Positions 51,317-59,978 of a DNA stretch of 64,000 nucleotides are shown here, piece after piece. The stretch comes from UBA10649 sp965227045. Its GTDB lineage: Bacteria; Actinomycetota; Actinomycetes; S36-B12. A program made the position numbers and the translations under genes. The notes below the pieces were generated by a model. It ran no database searches. It saw nothing but the letters and a program-made list of their open reading frames with translations, and was not told the DNA's origin. The stretch spans positions 248,001-312,000 of the forward strand of contig OZ245718.1 of the NCBI GenBank assembly GCA_965227045.1. Reading direction: 5' to 3'. Positions within the stretch are counted from its first letter, which is position 1. Each line of letters opens with the position of its first letter.

Positions 51317-51592
51317 GTGATCGTCCTCAGGCACGTCATTGGCGATGAACTGCGTCGCCGTCGAAAGGATCAGGGCCGCACCCTCCGGGATGTCTCCGGG
51401 GCCGCTGCCGTCTCCCTGGGCTACCTCTCCGAGGTGGAGCGGGGTCAAAAGGAGGCATCCAGCGAACTGCTGGGGGCCATCTGCTCGGCGCTCGAGGTGT
51501 CGCTTTCGGACGTCTTGGCTTCGGTGAGCTTCCAGGTTGCCGAGGCGGAAACCGCCGAGGAGCCGCTCAGGCCGTCGTTCGCGGGAGTCTGA
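51317..51592 (+). CDS. clgR: ClgR-type transcriptional regulator
   Basis: 91 residues, XRE-type HTH (RRRRKDQGRTLRDVSGAAAV then SLGYLSEVERGQKEASSELL), closely matching actinobacterial ClgR, an activator of Clp protease genes. GTG at 51317 gives the usual VIVLRHVIGDELRRRR start and is preceded by GGGAGGGG; ATG at 51302 and GTG at 51284 are alternatives. No clear ClgR binding site was found upstream. The last 26 bp overlap the end of the opposing lhr gene. Confidence 0.88.
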   Translation: MIVLRHVIGDELRRRRKDQGRTLRDVSGAAAVSLGYLSEVERGQKEASSELLGAICSALEVSLSDVLASVSFQVAEAETAEEPLRPSFAGV

Positions 51593-54500
51593 CTCCTCGC
51601 GGAGTGGACAAGAACCCGGCTTCGCCCAGCGCGTGGGCGACTTCGGGATGCTGCGCGAGATCCGAGCCGTTGACGCGCGTGATCGGCGCGCGCCCGAAGC
51701 CCATGCGCGGTCCGCTGCGCGCCAGGGCCGCCGCGGCCACGACCAGCGCCTGGTCCCCGACCGGCCACGCAAGCACTGACTTTCCTCCGCGCTCGACATA
51801 GATCGCTGGCAGTCCGTCTACCAGCACGATCACCGCGCCCGCCTTCCGCGCGGGCCGATGCCCCTCGCCAGGCGGCCAGGCCAGCGCCGCGCCGTACGCG
51901 TTTGCGGGGTCGGTGGCCGCCATGACCACCACCTCCGGGTCACCATCGGTACGCGCCCGAAGCTGGTCCACCGCGACCGGGAGCGCGAACTGGGCCGCGC
52001 CCAGTCCGTCGACCGCGTAGGTGCGCCGGCAGCGGCCGGCATCCTCGAACGCCGACAGCACCCGGTAGACGCCGGCGAACCCGCCATCGATGTGCTCGGC
52101 GACCACGCTGCCCCGGGTGACGATCCCGTAGCGGTCCAGCAGTGCGTCGCCGATGGCGCGGGCGCGCTCCGCGGGAACTGCGGGCCTCGGTGACAGGAGC
52201 GACCAGCGGCCCGCCGCTGCGGGCGGGCCGGAGCGGCTTGGCATGGACAGGCGCCCGCGCCGCCCACGAGTCGGGGGCCGAGGGGCACGTCCGCCGCCGG
52301 CCCGCGCGCGCAGGGCGGCCCAGCTGTCGTTCGTGACGTGCCCGGCCCACACGAGGGTCCACAGCGCCTCGATCACGTCCGCGTCGCCGGTGATCCCGAT
52401 CGCCGCGGCTACCCGGTCGCTGACGTCTCGAAAGAAGTACGCGCCGCCGCCGGCCAAGGCCTCGATGACGGCATTCTCCGTGGGACCGAAGTCGTCGACG
52501 GTCGGCGTCGGCCGCAGCAGGTCCGCCCGATCAGCAGGCGCCAGTCCGACGACCCCGTCACCACCGGCCAGGGATGACTCGCCCCACCACACGACATCGC
52601 CGGAAGTCGTCAGCTCGTCGAGCATGCCCGGGTGGAAGTCATCGACGCGGGCGGAGAAGACGCCATTGAGCCAGGTGCTGGCCGGCAGCGATACCCCGGC
52701 AAGCTGCTCGATGACCTCGTAGCAGCCGTCGACCCCACGGCGGGATGCTCGCGAGCCGTCGCTTGGGACCTTCTGCCAGCGGGTGAGGAACGCGGCGAAC
52801 CGTTCAGGGGGAACCGGTTCGATCTCCTGGCGCAGGTGCGCGATGCTGCGTCGGCGGACCCGACGGAGCACCTCAGGGTCGCAGTACTCGGTATGCGAGC
52901 CGCCGGGCCGGAACTCTCCCCTGACCAGCCGGCCGGCGTCGACCAGCCGTTGCAGCACCTCGTCGACGACCGCGGGCGCCAGGCCCAGCGCCTCGGTGAC
53001 CGCCTCGCGGGTGAACGGTCCGTGGGTTCGCCCGAACCGGCCGACGAGATCTCCCAGCGGGTCCGTGACCGGAGCCAGGTGCGCCTCGGGGATGCCGACG
53101 GGCAGTGCGACGCCGAGCGCATCGCGCAGGCGGCCGGCGTCCTCGATGGCTGCGGTGCGCGGCTCACCGGCGATGCGCACGAGAATCGCCCTGCGGCCCT
53201 CGCGCAGGCTGGCCAGCCATGCCGCGTCGACCCCGCGAGCAGCAGCAGCGTCGTCCGACAGCGGGCCGAGCAGCCTGAGCAGGTCGGCAGCTCCTTCGAC
53301 ATCGCGTGCGCGGTAGGCCTCGGCCATCCGCTGCAGTTCGGATTCGACCTCGTCGATGGCGTCGACGTCGAGCAGGTCTCGAAGCTCCGGCGTCCCGAGC
53401 AGCTCGGCCAGCAGGCGGGTGTCGAGAGTCAGCGCCTCGGCCCGCCGCTCGGCGAGAGGGGAGTCGCCTTCGTAGAGGAAGGACGCGACGTACCCGAACA
53501 GCAGGGACTGCGCGAACGGCGACGGGTGCTCGGTGAACACCTCGTGCACGCGCACCCTCCCGTCGCGAAGGGAGGTCAGCAGGTCGCGAAGCGCCGGCAC
53601 GTCGTAGACGTCCTGGAGGCACTCGCGGATCGTCTCGAGGATGATTGGGAAGGACGCATACCCGGACGCGACCTCGAGCAGGTGCGAGGAGCGTTGCCGC
53701 TGCTGCCACAGTGGCGAGCGCTGCCCGGGGCGCCGGCGGGGGAGAAGCAGCGCGCGGGCGGCGCACTCGCGAAAGCGCGCCGCGAACAGCGCGGACCCGC
53801 CGACGTGCGCGGTGACCAGTGCCTCGATCTCCTCGGGCTCGATGCGGATCAGGTCCGCCACCGACTGCGCGGCCGCCTCGTCCTCGGTGTCGGGCAGGCG
53901 CAGGACGATGCCGTCGTCGGAGTGCATCACGTGCGCGTCGAGTCCGACGCTCTCGCGGATGCGGGCGCCAAGGGCGAGCGCCCACGGCGCGTGCACGCGC
54001 GCCCCGAATGGTGAGTGCACGATCACACGCCAGTCGCCGAGTTCGTCGCGGAACCGCTCGACGACGATCGTCGTGTCGGTGGGCACCTGGTGGGTGGACT
54101 CGCGCTGCTCGGCGATGTAGGCCACGAGGTTCGTCGCAGCGCGCTCGTCGAGGTCCATCGTCGCGACGAATGCGTCGGGATCGCGGGAGGTCGACAGCCC
54201 GCGTACGAACGCGCCGACCGCCTCGCCGAGGGCGGCGGGACGGCCCAGCGCGTCGCCCTTCCAGAACGGCAGCCGCCCAGGGGCGCCGGGAGCCGGGGTG
54301 ACCAGCACGCGATCGTGCGTGATCTCCTCGATCCGCCAGCTCGACGCACCGAGCGCGATCACGTCGCCGGTGCGCGACTCGTAGACCATCTCCTCGTCGA
54401 GCTCGCCGATCCGCGCGCCCTCCGTGCGGGTGGCCCCGACCAGATAGACGGCGAAGAGGCCTCGGTCGGGAATCGTCCCGCCGCTGGTGACCGCCAGGCG

Positions 54501-56009
54501 CTGGGCGCCGGGTCGGCCGGTGAGCAGATCGGTGGTGCGGTCCCAGACCAGGCGAGGGCGCAGTTCGGCGAACTCGTCGGACGGGTAGCGCCCGGACAGC
54601 ATGTCGAGCACCGACTCGAACACGGCCGGCGTCAGTGTCGTGAACGACGCCGAACGACGGCACAGGTCGAGCAGGTCCGCGACCTGCCAGTCGTCCATCG
54701 ATACCGCCGCGACGATCTGCTGGGCAAGCACGTCGAGGGGATTGCGCGGGATGCGGATGTCCTCGATGAGCCCGCGACGCATGCGCTGCACCACCACCGC
54801 GGACGTGACGAGGTCGCCTCGGTACTTCGGGAAGACGATGCCCCGGCTGACCGCCCCGACCTGGTGGCCGGCGCGACCGACGCGCTGCAGTCCGCTCGCC
54901 ACGCTCGGTGGCGTCTCGACCTGGACGACGAGGTCGATGGCGCCCATGTCGATGCCGAGCTCGAGGCTGCTCGTGGCGACCACCGCGGGAAGCCGGCCGG
55001 CCTTGAGGTCCTCCTCGATCAGCGAGCGCTGCTCCTTGCTCACCGAACCGTGGTGGGCGCGCGCGATCGGACCGATGGCGGGCAGGCCCGCAAGGCTCCT
55101 GCGCTCGGCCGAGATCTCGTTCACCTGCGCGGTGATCCGCTCGGCGAGGCGACGCGAGTTGGCGAAGACCAGGGTCGTGCGGTGCTGCTCGATGAGATCG
55201 ACGAGCTGCTCGTCGATGTGCGGCCAGATCGAGGTGTGCGCGGCGGGGCCTTCGATGCCGGCCTCCACCGCGAGGTCGGCCATGTCCTCGACCGGCACCC
55301 GGATCTGCAGGTCCCAGGTCTTCTCGCTCGCCGGTGCGACGACGGTGGCCGGTTTGTCCGCGCGGATGAACCTGGCCACTTCCTGGATGGGGCTGACCGT
55401 GGCGGACAGGCCGATGCGCTGCGCGGGACGGTCCAGCAGCATGTCGAGGCGGTCGAGTGACAGCGCCAGGTGCACTCCGCGCTTGGTGCCGGCGACCGCG
55501 TGGACCTCGTCGATGATCACGGTGTCGACGCCCTGCAGGGACTCGCGGGCCTTCGACGTCAGCAGCAGGAACAAGGACTCGGGGGTGGTGATGAGGATGT
55601 CGGGCGGGCGGGTGGCAAGCCGGGCGCGCTCGGCCGGTGGGGTGTCGCCCGTGCGGATCCCGATGCGGATGTCGTTGGTCTCCAGTCCCAGCCGACCGGC
55701 TTCGCGCTCGATGCCGACGAGCGGGCTGCGCAGGTTCCGCTCGACGTCCACCGCGAGCGCCTTCAGCGGGGAGACGTACAGGACGCGGCAGCGGCGGTGC
55801 CGCTCGACGGGCGGGGGCTCGATGATCAGCCGGTCGATCGCATGCAGGAACGCGGCGAGGGTCTTCCCGCTGCCCGTGGGGGCCACGACCAGCGTGTCGT
55901 CGCCCCGCGCGATGGCCTCCCAGGCGCCGAGCTGGGCGGGTGTCGCCGTCTCGAACGCGCCCGCGAACCACTGGCGCGTGGCGTCGGAGAGAAGTTCAGG
56001 CCCGGGCAT
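51567..56009 (-). CDS. lhr: Large helicase-related protein Lhr
   Basis: 1480-residue superfamily 2 DNA helicase. The N-terminal motor has Walker A APTGSGKT (43-50), DEVH (167-170) and the SATVSP motif, the second RecA domain carries the arginine-finger region QRVGRAGHQVG, and the long C-terminal part has winged-helix and Lhr-specific domains. It is known in mycobacteria as a DNA-damage-linked translocase on single-stranded DNA. Length is close to that of mycobacterial Lhr (about 1500). ATG at 56009 is preceded by a leaderless-type promoter. Divergent from DUF3046. Confidence 0.94.
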   Translation of the reverse strand: MPGPELLSDATRQWFAGAFETATPAQLGAWEAIARGDDTLVVAPTGSGKTLAAFLHAIDRLIIEPPPVERHRRCRVLYVSPLKALAVDVERNLRSPLVGIEREAGRLGLETNDIRIGIRTGDTPPAERARLATRPPDILITTPESLFLLLTSKARESLQGVDTVIIDEVHAVAGTKRGVHLALSLDRLDMLLDRPAQRIGLSATVSPIQEVARFIRADKPATVVAPASEKTWDLQIRVPVEDMADLAVEAGIEGPAAHTSIWPHIDEQLVDLIEQHRTTLVFANSRRLAERITAQVNEISAERRSLAGLPAIGPIARAHHGSVSKEQRSLIEEDLKAGRLPAVVATSSLELGIDMGAIDLVVQVETPPSVASGLQRVGRAGHQVGAVSRGIVFPKYRGDLVTSAVVVQRMRRGLIEDIRIPRNPLDVLAQQIVAAVSMDDWQVADLLDLCRRSASFTTLTPAVFESVLDMLSGRYPSDEFAELRPRLVWDRTTDLLTGRPGAQRLAVTSGGTIPDRGLFAVYLVGATRTEGARIGELDEEMVYESRTGDVIALGASSWRIEEITHDRVLVTPAPGAPGRLPFWKGDALGRPAALGEAVGAFVRGLSTSRDPDAFVATMDLDERAATNLVAYIAEQRESTHQVPTDTTIVVERFRDELGDWRVIVHSPFGARVHAPWALALGARIRESVGLDAHVMHSDDGIVLRLPDTEDEAAAQSVADLIRIEPEEIEALVTAHVGGSALFAARFRECAARALLLPRRRPGQRSPLWQQRQRSSHLLEVASGYASFPIILETIRECLQDVYDVPALRDLLTSLRDGRVRVHEVFTEHPSPFAQSLLFGYVASFLYEGDSPLAERRAEALTLDTRLLAELLGTPELRDLLDVDAIDEVESELQRMAEAYRARDVEGAADLLRLLGPLSDDAAAARGVDAAWLASLREGRRAILVRIAGEPRTAAIEDAGRLRDALGVALPVGIPEAHLAPVTDPLGDLVGRFGRTHGPFTREAVTEALGLAPAVVDEVLQRLVDAGRLVRGEFRPGGSHTEYCDPEVLRRVRRRSIAHLRQEIEPVPPERFAAFLTRWQKVPSDGSRASRRGVDGCYEVIEQLAGVSLPASTWLNGVFSARVDDFHPGMLDELTTSGDVVWWGESSLAGGDGVVGLAPADRADLLRPTPTVDDFGPTENAVIEALAGGGAYFFRDVSDRVAAAIGITGDADVIEALWTLVWAGHVTNDSWAALRARAGGGRAPRPPTRGRRGRLSMPSRSGPPAAAGRWSLLSPRPAVPAERARAIGDALLDRYGIVTRGSVVAEHIDGGFAGVYRVLSAFEDAGRCRRTYAVDGLGAAQFALPVAVDQLRARTDGDPEVVVMAATDPANAYGAALAWPPGEGHRPARKAGAVIVLVDGLPAIYVERGGKSVLAWPVGDQALVVAAAALARSGPRMGFGRAPITRVNGSDLAQHPEVAHALGEAGFLSTPRGVRLPRTTA

Positions 56010-56016
56010 GTCGATG

Positions 56017-56022
56017 ATTGTG
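56017..56022 (-). promoter_or_regulatory. -10 of leaderless lhr (CACAAT)
   Basis: Minus-strand CACAAT ends 7 nt before the ATG at 56009. The -10 for the divergent DUF3046 gene is only 10 bp away, so the two promoters overlap. Confidence 0.5.
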
Positions 56023-56032
56023 CTGGATGGGG

Positions 56033-56038
56033 CAGACT
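56033..56038 (+). promoter_or_regulatory. -10 of leaderless DUF3046 gene (CAGACT)
   Basis: CAGACT ends 6 nt before the GTG at 56045. It faces the lhr promoter in a 35-bp gap. Confidence 0.4.
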
Positions 56039-56044
56039 GCCGCC

Positions 56045-56236
56045 GTGCGGCTAACAGACTTCTGGGAGCGGATGGACGAGGTCTTCGGGCCCGCCTACTC
56101 CCGATCGTGGGCGCACGACATGGTCCTGCCGCAATTGGGGCTGACGGCCGACCAGGCGATCGCCGCCGGTATCGACACCAAGGACATCTGGCGCGCGGTC
56201 TGCGCCTTCACCGAGGTGCCCGGGATCCTGCGTTGA
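56045..56236 (+). CDS. DUF3046 protein
   Basis: 63 residues, RLTDFWERMDEVFGPAYSRSW start and LGLTADQAIAAG, the DUF3046 pattern of small actinobacterial proteins normally encoded just upstream of recA. Function unknown. Stop overlaps the TTG of the sulfotransferase gene (TTGA). Confidence 0.88.
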   Translation: MRLTDFWERMDEVFGPAYSRSWAHDMVLPQLGLTADQAIAAGIDTKDIWRAVCAFTEVPGILR

Positions 56237-56934
56237 GCGGCGAGCCCCTGCAGTTCGTCACGGTCGTCACGTATGGGCGTACCGGGAGCACCGTGCTGCA
56301 GGCCGCGCTCAACTCGCTGCCCGGAGTCGTCGTGCGCGGGGAGAACTACTCCGCGCTGCGCGGCCTCAATGCGTACGTCCAGGCGATCGCGGAGACCGCG
56401 GATCGCCATCACGCGGGCAAGCCGACTCATCCGTGGTTCGGCTCCGCACGCTTGAGCCCTGCGGACGTCGTCGTGGACCTGCGTCGGCACGTCGTCGAGA
56501 CCCTGCTGCGCCCGCGTTCTGACACGTCGTGGGTGGGCTTCAAGGAGGTCCGATACGAACCGGGCCATTTCCCGACGTACGACGACCTCCTCAACTACCT
56601 GCTGTTCCTCGACAAGCTGCTGCCGGGCATCCGCTACGTCGTCAATGTGCGCGATCCGCGGGAGGCGGCGAAGAGCGGCTGGTGGCCGGGCAACGAGAAC
56701 GCCGTCGACGTGCTCACGACGACCAGGTCGTGGCTCGAGGACGCCACAGCGGACCTGACAAGGATCCTTGGATCGCACCGAGCCGCCCTCATCGACTACG
56801 ACGCGTGGGCATCGGATCCGCAGGTGCTCATCGATGCGCTCGCGGACCTTGGCCTGCCCGCCGACGACGCCGCGGTTCGCGCAGCCGTGGGGGAGCGGCT
56901 CGAGCACGGCCCGCACGCGTCTGAGCCGACATGA
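56233..56934 (+). CDS. Sulfotransferase family protein
   Basis: 233 residues, cytoplasmic. GRTGSTVLQ at residues 15-23 matches the 5'-phosphosulfate-binding loop, and VVNVRDPREAAKSGWW near 137-152 matches the 3'-phosphate-binding element of PAPS-dependent sulfotransferases; the same fold without proven PAPS activity also occurs. TTG at 56233 forms a TTGA overlap with DUF3046 and is the only start that keeps the whole fold. Substrate unknown. Its stop overlaps the MFS gene (ATGA), suggesting synthesis followed by export. Confidence 0.78.
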   Translation: MSGEPLQFVTVVTYGRTGSTVLQAALNSLPGVVVRGENYSALRGLNAYVQAIAETADRHHAGKPTHPWFGSARLSPADVVVDLRRHVVETLLRPRSDTSWVGFKEVRYEPGHFPTYDDLLNYLLFLDKLLPGIRYVVNVRDPREAAKSGWWPGNENAVDVLTTTRSWLEDATADLTRILGSHRAALIDYDAWASDPQVLIDALADLGLPADDAAVRAAVGERLEHGPHASEPT

Positions 56935-58217
56935 CCACCGCCGAGCAGGACGCGGCGCACGCGGGCCGGGTCGTGTCGGCGGCCCAGATCCAGCTCAACA
57001 CCGTCCGGGTGCTGTCCGCATCGCAGGTGTTCGGCGGGGTCGCCGTCGCCGGGTCGGTCGCCGCCGGCTCGCTGATTGCCGCATCGCTGGCCGACAGCGA
57101 GGCGGCCGCGGGCCTCGCGCAGACGGCCGGGGTCCTCGGCGCAGCCGTCCTGGCCCTCCCGCTGGCGCGGATCGCGCTCAGCAGGGGCAGGCGCGCGGCC
57201 TTGTCCACGGGATACGGGCTGGCGGCCGCGGGAGCAGTGATCGTCGTCATCGCGGCGGTGAGTCGGAACCTGCTTCTGGTGTATCTGGGCTGCTTCTTCG
57301 TCGGGGTCGCGTCGGCTGCCGGTTATCAGGCGCGCTACGCCGCGACCGACCTCGCTCAAGAGCAGCATCGTGCGCGTGCGCTGTCCTGGGTCGTGTGGGC
57401 AGGCACGATCGGGTCGGTCCTCGGGCCGAACCTCCTCAACGCCTCAGGGCAACTGGCAATGTCCCTGGGTCTCCCGCAGCTCTCCGGCCCGTACGTTGTG
57501 GCCGCTGGGTGCCTAGTCGTCGCCTCTCTCATCCTCATCGCCTTCCTGCGGCCCGATCCCTACCTCACGGCCATCGCCCATCGTGAGGCCGGCGGGGACG
57601 TGAGGGCGCGGCCACGGCTGCGAGACGGGATTGAGCACCTGCGCGGGCGCGCGCGAGCGATCCTCGGCATCGCCATCATTTCCATCGGCCACGTCGTCAT
57701 GGTCATGGTCATGGTCATGACACCCGTCCACATGGCCCACGTCGACGTGACTCTTCAGCTCATCGGCCTGGTCATCAGCGTCCACGTCGCGGGCATGTTC
57801 GCGTTCTCGCCGATCGTCGGCTGGGCGGTCGACAGGTTCGGACGCATACCCATAGCCGTCGTCGGCATCGTGGTCCTCATCGTGGCCTGCGTCGTCTCCG
57901 GTCTCGCGCCCGCCGACAACGTCCTCATGCTGGGCATCGGGCTTTTCCTGCTGGGCCTGGGCTGGTCCTGCACGCTCATTTCCGGGTCGACGATCGTCAC
58001 CGACGAGGTCGAACCAGCCGAGCGGCCGGCGGTCCAGGGCCTGTCGGACCTGTCCATGAATGCGGCCGGAGCCCTCGGCGGAGTCGTCGCCGGACTCGTC
58101 GTCCTGGTGGGTTCTTATGGGCTGCTCTGCGCCGTCGCGATCGTCCCGCTGGCCGGTCTGGCGGTGGCCGTGGCAATACCGGCGTGTCGCGTGCATTCGA
58201 ACACCCGTTCGATATAG
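56931..58217 (+). CDS. MFS transporter
   Basis: 428 residues, about 12 membrane segments in two halves, with a basic central loop (about 205-230). Motifs such as GWAVDRFGRIPIAVVG (loop of the second half) fit a major-facilitator exporter. A six-base repeat (GTCATG)x4 at 57696-57719 encodes alternating Val-Met in one membrane segment. Chained to the sulfotransferase by ATGA; the recA SOS box lies in its 3' end. Cargo unknown. Confidence 0.85.
   Translation: MTTAEQDAAHAGRVVSAAQIQLNTVRVLSASQVFGGVAVAGSVAAGSLIAASLADSEAAAGLAQTAGVLGAAVLALPLARIALSRGRRAALSTGYGLAAAGAVIVVIAAVSRNLLLVYLGCFFVGVASAAGYQARYAATDLAQEQHRARALSWVVWAGTIGSVLGPNLLNASGQLAMSLGLPQLSGPYVVAAGCLVVASLILIAFLRPDPYLTAIAHREAGGDVRARPRLRDGIEHLRGRARAILGIAIISIGHVVMVMVMVMTPVHMAHVDVTLQLIGLVISVHVAGMFAFSPIVGWAVDRFGRIPIAVVGIVVLIVACVVSGLAPADNVLMLGIGLFLLGLGWSCTLISGSTIVTDEVEPAERPAVQGLSDLSMNAAGALGGVVAGLVVLVGSYGLLCAVAIVPLAGLAVAVAIPACRVHSNTRSI
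57696..57719 (+). repeat. (GTCATG)x4 microsatellite in MFS gene
   Basis: Four tandem copies of GTCATG in frame, encoding (Val-Met)x4. Length change would add or remove residue pairs without a frameshift. Confidence 0.9.
58197..58212 (+). promoter_or_regulatory. SOS (LexA) box of recA
   Basis: TCGAACACCCGTTCGA is a perfect palindrome in its half-sites and matches the mycobacterial and general actinobacterial LexA site (TCGAACnnnnGTTCGA). It lies 126 bp before the recA ATG, within the last codons of the MFS gene. Confidence 0.85.
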
Positions 58218-58220
58218 ATT
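58213..58220 (+). promoter_or_regulatory. Putative -10 of recA (TATAGATT)
   Basis: TATAGA or TAGATT directly follows the SOS box and overlaps the MFS stop codon. LexA bound at the box would block RNA polymerase here. The leader would be about 110 nt and contains the hairpin at 58239-58263. Confidence 0.5.
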
Positions 58221-58238
58221 CTGGCTCACGACCTCGAC

Positions 58239-58263
58239 ACGTCCGCCGAACACAGGCGGACGT
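58239..58263 (+). repeat. Perfect hairpin in the recA leader
   Basis: 9-bp perfect stem (ACGTCCGCC with GGCGGACGT) and a 7-nt loop, placed between the SOS promoter and the AAGGAG ribosome-binding site. Role unknown; could stabilise the mRNA or attenuate transcription. Confidence 0.7.
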
Positions 58264-58338
58264 CACCCGGGATCGAGTGTCAGACAAGCCGCATAGGTTT
58301 CCCGCCGTACCCCGATCACCGCGAATCAAGGAGACATC

Positions 58339-59400
58339 ATGGCCAGCGCCGCCAACGACCGCGAGAAGGCTCTTGACGCCGCGCTCGCCCAGATCGAGCG
58401 ACAGTTCGGCAAGGGATCGATCATGCGACTTGGCGAGGAGGGCCGGATCCCGATCGAGGTGATCCCCACCGGCTCGATCGCCCTCGACATCGCGCTCGGC
58501 ATCGGCGGACTGCCCCGCGGACGCATCGTGGAGATCTACGGCCCGGAGTCCTCGGGCAAGACCACGCTTGCGCTGCACGCCATCGCCAGCGTCCAGGCGG
58601 CCGGCGGACTCGCGGCCTTCATCGACGCCGAGCACGCGCTCGACCCCGACTACGCCTCGAAGCTGGGCATCGACCTCGACAGCCTCTACGTCTCGCAGCC
58701 CGACACGGGTGAGCAGGCGCTGGAGATCTGCGACACCCTGGTCCGCTCCGGTGCCATCGACCTGGTCGTCATCGACTCCGTCGCCGCGCTCGTGCCCCGC
58801 GCCGAGATCGAGGGCGAGATGGGCGACAGTCACGTCGGCCTCCAGGCCCGCCTCATGAGCCAGGCCCTGCGCAAGATGGCCGGCGCCCTGAGCAACACCA
58901 ACACGACCTGTATCTTCATCAACCAGCTGCGCGAGAAGATCGGCGTGATGTTCGGCTCGCCGGAGACCACCACAGGTGGCAAGGCACTGAAGTTCTACGC
59001 CTCCGTCCGCCTCGACGTCCGCCGCATCGAGACGCTCAAGGGCGGCACCGAGGCCGTCGGCAACCGCACCCGCGTCAAGGTCGTCAAGAACAAGGTGGCC
59101 CCGCCGTTCAAGCAGGCCGAGTTCGACATCCTCTACGGCGAGGGCATCTCCCGCGAAGGCTCGCTCATCGATATCGGCGTCGACGCGGGCATCGTCCGCA
59201 AGTCCGGCGCCTGGTACACCTACGAGGGCGACCAGCTGGGTCAGGGCAAGGAGAATGCCCGCACCTTCCTCAAGGACAACCCCGATCTGTCCAACGAGAT
59301 CGAGAAGCGGATCAAGGAAGCCCTGGGGATCGGCCCACAGGTCGACGCTCCTGCCGACGCGGTCCCGTCGATTGACGCTCCCGCGCCGATCGACGTCTAG
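58339..59400 (+). CDS. recA: Recombinase RecA
   Basis: 353 residues. Walker A GPESSGKT at 68-75, with the standard core and C-terminal region; no intein. Central enzyme of homologous recombination and the SOS response. AAGGAG lies 5 nt upstream. An SOS box upstream implies induction by DNA damage. Confidence 0.98.
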   Translation: MASAANDREKALDAALAQIERQFGKGSIMRLGEEGRIPIEVIPTGSIALDIALGIGGLPRGRIVEIYGPESSGKTTLALHAIASVQAAGGLAAFIDAEHALDPDYASKLGIDLDSLYVSQPDTGEQALEICDTLVRSGAIDLVVIDSVAALVPRAEIEGEMGDSHVGLQARLMSQALRKMAGALSNTNTTCIFINQLREKIGVMFGSPETTTGGKALKFYASVRLDVRRIETLKGGTEAVGNRTRVKVVKNKVAPPFKQAEFDILYGEGISREGSLIDIGVDAGIVRKSGAWYTYEGDQLGQGKENARTFLKDNPDLSNEIEKRIKEALGIGPQVDAPADAVPSIDAPAPIDV

Positions 59401-59408
59401 CTGCCCGC

Positions 59409-59963
59409 ATGCGTGACTCGCGCCCGAAGCCCGGGTCCGCTGCCGCATTAGCGGCGCAGGAGAACCCCGAGGAGTCGGCGCGGGCCACGGTGCTGCGGCG
59501 ACTGGCGTCGGCACCGCGCACGCGCAAGGACCTCGCCGACGACCTGTCGCGGCGGGGGATCCCCGAGGAGATCATCGACAAGGTGCTCGACCGCTTCACT
59601 GAGGTCGGGCTGATCGACGATGCCGAGTACGCCCGACTATGGGTGGGCAGCCGCCACCGGTCCAAGGGCACGACGCGGTCGTCACTGAAGTACGAGCTGC
59701 GGGCGAAGGGCATCACCGACCAGGACGCTTTCGACGCGCTAGACGAGATCGACGACGACACCGAGCGAGCCAGGGGAGTTGCCCTGGTCCGCAGCAAGAT
59801 GTCGTCCACGTCCCGACTCGAGCCCACCGCTCGGGTCCGTCGGCTGGTCACCTTGCTTCTCCGTCGGGGCTATCGCCACGGTGAGGCGGCCTCGATCGTC
59901 GCCGAGGTCCTGGGTGCTGAAGCAGTCGAGGCCGACACCCTTGCGGGCATCGACCTCGACTGA
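59409..59963 (+). CDS. recX: Regulatory protein RecX
   Basis: 184 residues; three-helix repeats such as RKDLADDLSRRGIPEEIIDKVL and GLIDDAEYARLWVGSR are typical. Inhibits or tunes RecA filaments. Follows recA by 8 bp, presumably in the same SOS-controlled transcript. It ends 15 bp before an opposing MMPL gene, so the recX-miaB neighbourhood common in actinobacteria is absent. Confidence 0.92.
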   Translation: MRDSRPKPGSAAALAAQENPEESARATVLRRLASAPRTRKDLADDLSRRGIPEEIIDKVLDRFTEVGLIDDAEYARLWVGSRHRSKGTTRSSLKYELRAKGITDQDAFDALDEIDDDTERARGVALVRSKMSSTSRLEPTARVRRLVTLLLRRGYRHGEAASIVAEVLGAEAVEADTLAGIDLD

Positions 59964-59978
59964 GTGACCTGCCTCCGT

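Noticed and set aside
53164..55971. Long open frame of 935 codons within lhr in another frame
   Set aside because: Composition is dominated by Arg, Gly, Pro and His with no domain pattern; it is the usual shadow of a GC-rich gene. Lhr itself has all helicase motifs.
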